NCBI RefSeq assembly: GCF_000764305.2
Contig: NW_025934888.1
Location: forward strand, 104,757 to 168,756
DNA from: Hyalella azteca
Lineage: Eukaryota > Arthropoda > Malacostraca > Amphipoda > Hyalellidae
Reading direction: 5' to 3'
Length of the DNA stretch: 64,000 bases
Shown: positions 59,182 through 64,000 of the stretch, piece after piece
Layout: each line of letters starts with the position of its first letter
Numbering within the stretch: position 1 is the first letter of the stretch
Notes under the pieces: model-generated
What the model was told of the DNA's origin: nothing
What the model saw: the letters and a program-made list of their open reading frames with translations, nothing else
Database searches by the model: none
Made by a program: the position numbers and the translations under genes

Positions 59182-60732
59182 CTGTGAAATGAGCTGCATC
59201 AGCGAGTGGCCCGAGTGGGGGTGAATCGTGAATGAGTGGCCCGAGTGGAAGGTGAATGAGGGACTGTGACGTGAATGGGTGGTTGCATGTGAAGTTAGTG
59301 AAGGAGAGTGACTGTAGCGAGATGGAAATTGCGAGGGAGTGAATGACATGAGTATTGATGCACAACATGGGTGGACTTGTGTAGGATATGGGATGGGGCG
59401 ATGGGCAAAACATAACCAGCATATGACTTCAGATTAATCGTGAATTCATGACTAATTTTTTTTTTTCATTCACGCAAAATCGAAGTTACTATCAGCCTTA
59501 ATTTAGTGGCAGAATATTTCATGATGGGCCGTCAGGCAGATGTGCAAACACCGAACAAAGTTGGTATCGATCGCATTACCTAGTTTGCGATCTTATTCTT
59601 CGTGTGTGATCGTCATTCGTGAATCGTGCGAAACCGTAAGCTGCTCACAAATTAATATTCGTGAGTATATTACATAGTAACTGTTTACAGAGTATAATTA
59701 TTGCAATGCAGTCAAAATCCCTACATAGCTAAGTCCATCCTTAAAAATTAGGTATTTTCCGCTCGCATCCCATTTTATCATATTAGCTAGCTACGGAAAA
59801 CTCCATCGAAAAACCATTGTCTAATAGAAATTCTTTTAATCGAACAATTTCGTTGTACAAAATAATTTTCTTCACGAAATGCGTCATTTTCAATCGGCGG
59901 CAACATCCCAGATGGTGAACATACAAAATCTGATTTGACGCCAGTTGTGCGAGTTGACGGGTAGCCTAGTGCTTTCAGAACTAAGAAACCACCTCATTCT
60001 AAATAACGTATAAGGATTTGAGTTCATGTGGAACGAAAAAGTACAATTTATCCACCTCACCTGAACCTTCGCACTCAAATTAACTAATCGTTTTCAGTTA
60101 CAAAATGATGCATTCATGAATGTCGTAGTTACACTAACAACAAGCACACCAATCAAATCGACTGCCAACGACACACTGATGACTATTGATTGACTAAGTA
60201 AGATGACAAACGCTTAGCCGCCTAAACGTTTGTTAGCATGAGCATTGTAAGTCCCCTCTTTCTTGTGCTACATCACACCTAACTGCATAATTTGACTACC
60301 TATGTCGTTACATGCCCATCATCAATAATATATAAATTAAGGATGGCTGATGTCTATTACTGTACCTAGAGAACATTGATATTGGGAACATTATTTAGGT
60401 ATGCCGTATGCCTTAGTTCTTGATCTATAAAGAGCCCGACTGACGCGTCTCGTCGAAATCACGCGACATAGTTGCCCCTATGGCATTATGGCCTAGGCGC
60501 TCAGTATTACTAGGCAATATTCTGGTAAAAGTTAAAATATTGAGCGTATAAAGGATGCCTTATGAATAATACTGAGTGTAAAGGGTAAGCTTGATGAGTA
60601 AGGACAAGTAGCCTAGATAGGTGCCCAATATCTAGCTTTGTTAGAGAAATAACATGTAATTTGTCTTAGATAAGTGACCTTTGAATACGACAGCCGATTC
60701 CGTCCCACGAACCTGATTAATTTGAGGAGGCA
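59182..60732. other. Non-genic / GSE1 upstream intron
   Basis: A GAATGAGTGGCCCGAGTGG motif is imperfectly repeated at 59212-59275. Nothing else was recognised; a missing GSE1 first exon could lie here. Confidence 0.4.
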
Positions 60733-61170
60733 GCCTGTCTCCACGCCTCACATCACTAGTCCCCAAGCCTCACACCGCCTGTCTCCACGCCTCACACGGC
60801 CTGTCTCCATGCCTCATACCGCCTGTCTCCACGCCTCACACCGCCTGTCTCCACGCCTCACACCGCCTGTCTCCACGCCTCACACCGCCTGTCTCCACTC
60901 CTCACATCGCGTCTACACGCCTCACATCGTGTCTCCACGCCTCACACAACTTGTACCCAAGCCACATACAGCATGTCTCTACGCCTCACACCACCTGTCT
61001 CCACGCCTCACACATTCTGTCTTCACGCCTCACACAGAATATCTCCACGCCTCACACCGCCTGTCTCCACGCCTCACACCGCCTGTCTCCACGCCTCACA
61101 CCGCCTACCGCATGTCTCCACGCCTCACACCGTCTGTCTCCACGCCTCACACCGTCTGTCTCCACGCCTC
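60733..61170. repeat. 22-bp minisatellite, about 19 copies
   Basis: Units CCTGTCTCCACGCCTCACAC plus CG with point changes. Since 22 is not a multiple of 3, all three plus-strand frames show the same 22-residue peptide period (HTACLHASHRLSPRLT type), a sign that they are not genes. Confidence 0.95.
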
Positions 61171-61643
61171 GGTCATGCCTCGCGGCCCTTTCATCACGGC
61201 AATTCATATTTATCATCCTCACCCCCTCTCCGGCCACTCACCCCCTCTCGGCCCCCCCCCATCGTTCCCTCAACGAAGAGATGGGGGTGAGGGGATGACG
61301 GGGGGTTAGCTATACTTCACTGTCACCGTTCACTCCCACTCCCTCTCCTTCTCCCCCTTCTCCCCGTTGCCTGATCTCACCCTTTACCTACCCTGCCCTT
61401 TATCTTTCCCCTCCTCTCCCTCCCAGCCTTCTTTGTCCATTTTTTTACTCATGGTCCCTAGTGGCGCTCTGTCGCCGTCGCATTTAAACGTTTACTACGT
61501 CATTAAGTCCAGAATTCCGGTAAGAATAGCATTACGAACCTAATGCTGGACGCATCCGCTCAGATGGGTGGGGGTTGAAGGGACTTTACTCAGACATTTA
61601 AATCAACCCACCGATTATTTGCTCAGGACTGTACTGGTACCCC
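61171..61643. other. C-rich stretch, no gene
   Basis: Pyrimidine-rich (CCCCTCTCC-type) sequence on the plus strand, with no exon recognised. Confidence 0.45.
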
Positions 61644-61757
61644 GCGCTGAGCACACGACGGTCGTGGTACCTGCGCTGAGCACACGACGGTCGTGGTACC
61701 TGCGCTGAGCACACGACGGTCGTGGTACCTGCGCTGACCACACGACGGCCGTGGTAA
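61644..61757. repeat. 29-bp tandem repeat, 4 copies, self-complementary core
   Basis: Units GCGCTGAGCACACGACGGTC then GTGGTACCT. Each holds the palindromic core CACGACGGTCGTG, so each unit can form a small hairpin. Confidence 0.9.
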
Positions 61758-63137
61758 AACACCATTTGGTAATGCAAGCTATTAACCAAGCACGTCGTTT
61801 ACACTAGCAATACAAGGATCGCTTCAGTTGCACGGTCCAAGATTGCTGGTTCCTTCAAACCAGAAATTTTATTTTTACAAAAGTTTGTGCTTCAATGTCG
61901 TTTTTTCAAAATTCTTATCGAAAATACTCGAGTTTTCTATTGGCAGGAGTAGTTGTGGTGGACCACAGCACAACAGTGTACATCCAACTAGTAAAACTTA
62001 AACGTGTAAATACAGTTGACGCTCGCATATTAATTTTTGTCAATTCTGTAGCCGTTTTAGTTCGAAAATGGAAAATAGTTTTGTCAACAAGTTTGTGCTC
62101 GTATCTTGCGTTTATTCATGATATGATTTACTCAATGTAACTTTATCATATAATCATGATTATCGACCATATTCTCAATATTTGCACTTTCTGTTTTTAA
62201 TGAAACGGAGCAGAACGAGATGGTCCGCACAAGCTTATCCATGTTTAGCATAGGAAGCTATGACTATGAGTACCTTTACTATTGGTGTGTATATTAATGA
62301 GTTCATTTTATGCAGTCTGGGAAGAAAGTTTGTACCACATAAGCTTAGCTTAAAAATATTAGTAATATATAATAGCAAACAAACGATATTATTTAATATA
62401 TTTAATAATATATTTAACATGTAGGGATATATTTATGAGATACTTTATTAGGCATTTGGATGTTAGGCGCAGTTTTCTTCATCTCATCACTGCAATATGC
62501 ACGATTTTCATAATTACTATGACTGTCAGTGCCTTATCATATCATGTATATATTTAATGTATTTCATGTATTTTATATAATCATGTATATATTTAAACTC
62601 ACCACTATTACTAACACGATTACCTACCATCACCTGGTTCTCTTATCAATATGACATCATATGTCTATCATCTTATAATATGACTATCCCCCAGTATAGT
62701 TATACTCGTATACGACGCCACGAGTTAGAGAGCGGCTACATCACGTAGCCCCACGCGAGTCCCCTCGTGGGAGGGGGGGGGAGGTGAGTCCTAACAAAGA
62801 GCGCGACGTGATCCCCACATCCCTCCCTGAGTGAGCAACCTCGTGGGGAAGCTGTGGGGAATAAGGTCCTGGAGCATGTGGGGATGATAATATACGCGTC
62901 AGAGCAAGATATGATTTGAGAATCATTCAGCCCTGTATAGTGTAGCTTTCTTTAGCCCTGTGTGGAGTAGTTTTGTTTAGCCCTGTATAGAATCTATTTT
63001 ATTTAGTCATGTATAGTGCCTATTTTGTTTGGGATTTTGTTTGAATTTTTCTTAGCATTTCATATTTCGTTAAGTGACTTGAGGCCATCGTGCGTATCGG
63101 GGGTGAGGGGGGGGGTGATCGGGAGACGGGGCGAGGG
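61758..63137. other. Non-genic stretch
   Basis: AT-rich up to about 62700, then G-rich (runs of 9-10 G near 62770 and 63108). A TAGCCCTGTATAG-type motif is repeated three or four times at 62928-63020. No gene was seen. Confidence 0.4.
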
Positions 63138-63156
63138 CTGTCTCTTATACACATCT
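63138..63156. other. Nextera mosaic end (artefact)
   Basis: CTGTCTCTTATACACATCT, the complete 19-bp Tn5 mosaic end, exactly at the left border of a misplaced copy of GSE1 intron sequence. Confidence 0.96.
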
Positions 63157-63545
63157 TGCGCAGGACCTTCAACAAAACCAGTCGGTCTTGAAGAAAATGT
63201 TTCACTAATACTGCATGAAATTCACACAACAAATAACTAATATTAATGTCACTTATTTGCTTAGATCGCAAGTTGACTAAAATTTTAAAAGCGAAGAATA
63301 GTCCACAAAAATTCATATCTTTATAGAAAACGTTTCGGAGTCCAGCTCCATCGCCAGTTCGTAGCTCCAGCTCCACTGACGATGGAGCTGGACTCCGAAA
63401 CGTTTTCTATAAAGATATGAATTTTTGTGGACTATTCTTTGCTTTTAAATTTTTAGTTAAATAACTAATAATTTAGTGAAATATAGAAACTATATCACTC
63501 TATAACATATATACGTTTGTACGAACTTAAATATATTGTATACTA
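63157..63545. other. Misplaced copy of 52610-53003 (artefact)
   Basis: 389 bp identical by eye to 52610-53003 except for loss of 5 bp (TGCAT) in the TGCATTGCATGAA motif. It begins at the library adaptor and ends at the single N at 63546, so it is best read as a chimeric read or bad gap closure. The 5-bp difference may be a real allele. Confidence 0.92.
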
Positions 63546-63546
63546 N
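63546..63546. other. Single ambiguous base (N)
   Basis: The only N seen in the window; it joins the misplaced copy to unrelated purine-rich sequence and probably marks a join. Confidence 0.9.
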
Positions 63547-63726
63547 AGAGGATGAAGGGAGAGGGAGGGGGTGTAGGGGGAAAGTTGAAAGGGCAACAGA
63601 TGGAATGAGCAATAAAGAGTTGGGAGGGGGAGGGTGGGTGGATAGAGAGGGGGCAGAGAGGGTAAAAGGGGGAGGTAAGCCGCCAGCCCACCCCAGGAAC
63701 CCCTCCCCACCCCCCTTACCTACCCG
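63547..63726. other. Purine-rich tract
   Basis: G/A-rich plus strand (GGGAGAGGGAGGGGGTG and similar) without coding signal. Adjacent sequence is C-rich. Confidence 0.5.
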
Positions 63727-64000
63727 CCACGCGCACGCACACGCCAGCGTGTAGCTGTACACACGCACATGCGTGTACGTCATGCGGGGAACGCGTACGC
63801 GTGTACGTCTTGCCAGGAACGCACACGCGTGTACGTCTTGCAAGGAACGCACACGCGTGTACGCAGCCGCCGGGCTTCAGTGAGGAGGCCGCTGCGTACA
63901 CCGCATTTAGACACATGTACGCAGACGTCCCGTGTGTACGCAGACGTCCCGTGTGTACGCAGCAGTCCCGTGTGTACGCAGCAGTCCCGTGTGTACGCAG
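63727..64000. repeat. GC-rich tandem repeats at the window end
   Basis: Units of ACGCACACGCGTGTACGTCT plus TGC(C/A)AGGA (about 29 bp) give way after 63900 to ~19-bp units of TGTGTACGCAGCAGTCCCG. The array continues past the window. Confidence 0.85.

Noticed and set aside
60674..61309. 211-codon frame and overlapping frames with SPRLTPPVSTPHT repeats
   Set aside because: Produced by the 22-bp minisatellite; the same peptide period appears in three frames, which a real gene would not show.
1..64000. tRNA, rRNA or snRNA genes
   Set aside because: No B-box, cloverleaf or snRNA core was noticed by eye on either strand; a covariance search was not possible, so absence is not proven.

Overview
This is eukaryotic nuclear DNA. 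It has split genes with GT-AG introns, an AT-rich background, many minisatellites, and several cut-and-paste and Penelope-like transposon relics. Four protein-coding genes can be read. Their sequences look arthropod: a TBP-related factor with a long Q-rich N-terminal exon as in insects, an RCC1 close to the fly protein, and an arthropod-type HTH transposase fragment. The repeat load would suit a large crustacean genome such as an amphipod, but the species cannot be fixed from the window. Two Nextera/Tn5 mosaic-end sequences are embedded in it (33509-33546 and 63138-63156), so parts are assembly artefacts and not biology.

Layout. 1-3100: non-genic, with short tandem repeats and a Penelope-like relic at the left edge. 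3101-6994 (+): one very large exon coding a polar, Ser/Lys/Glu-rich protein with a short SPATA7-like segment. 6995-19626: mostly non-genic, with two large inverted repeats, a 20-bp minisatellite, a broken Tc1/mariner-type transposase, and a tandem duplication. One copy of that duplication carries a complete MITE, so its empty site is present next to it. 19627-23362 (+): RCC1, the nuclear Ran guanine-nucleotide exchange factor, in eight coding exons, one intron being of the GC-AG class. 23363-31001: no gene recognised; a roughly 0.4-0.55-kb direct duplication lies at 28384-29306. 31002-37037 (-): TRF2/TBPL1 in six coding exons, with a probable non-coding first exon near 39.6 kb beside a cluster of CCAAT boxes. 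43018-59181 (-): a GSE1 homologue, at least ten exons and about 3,466 codons; the first coding exon is not identified. 59182-64000: non-coding, rich in minisatellites, ending in a mis-assembled stretch.

How the genes relate. RCC1 sets nuclear Ran-GTP on chromatin, TRF2 is an alternative core-promoter factor, and GSE1 is a coiled-coil protein reported with HDAC/CoREST-type corepressors. Three of the four genes are therefore chromatin or transcription proteins, but nothing shows that they are co-regulated.

No undescribed multi-gene system is evident. The best leads are the expanded GSE1 with a candidate 69-nt cassette exon, the large single-exon SPATA7-like gene, two MITE families with empty sites visible inside the window, hammerhead-like cores in Penelope-type relics, and the embedded library adaptors. 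Exon limits were derived by hand from splice signals, reading phase and protein similarity recalled from memory; no alignment was run.
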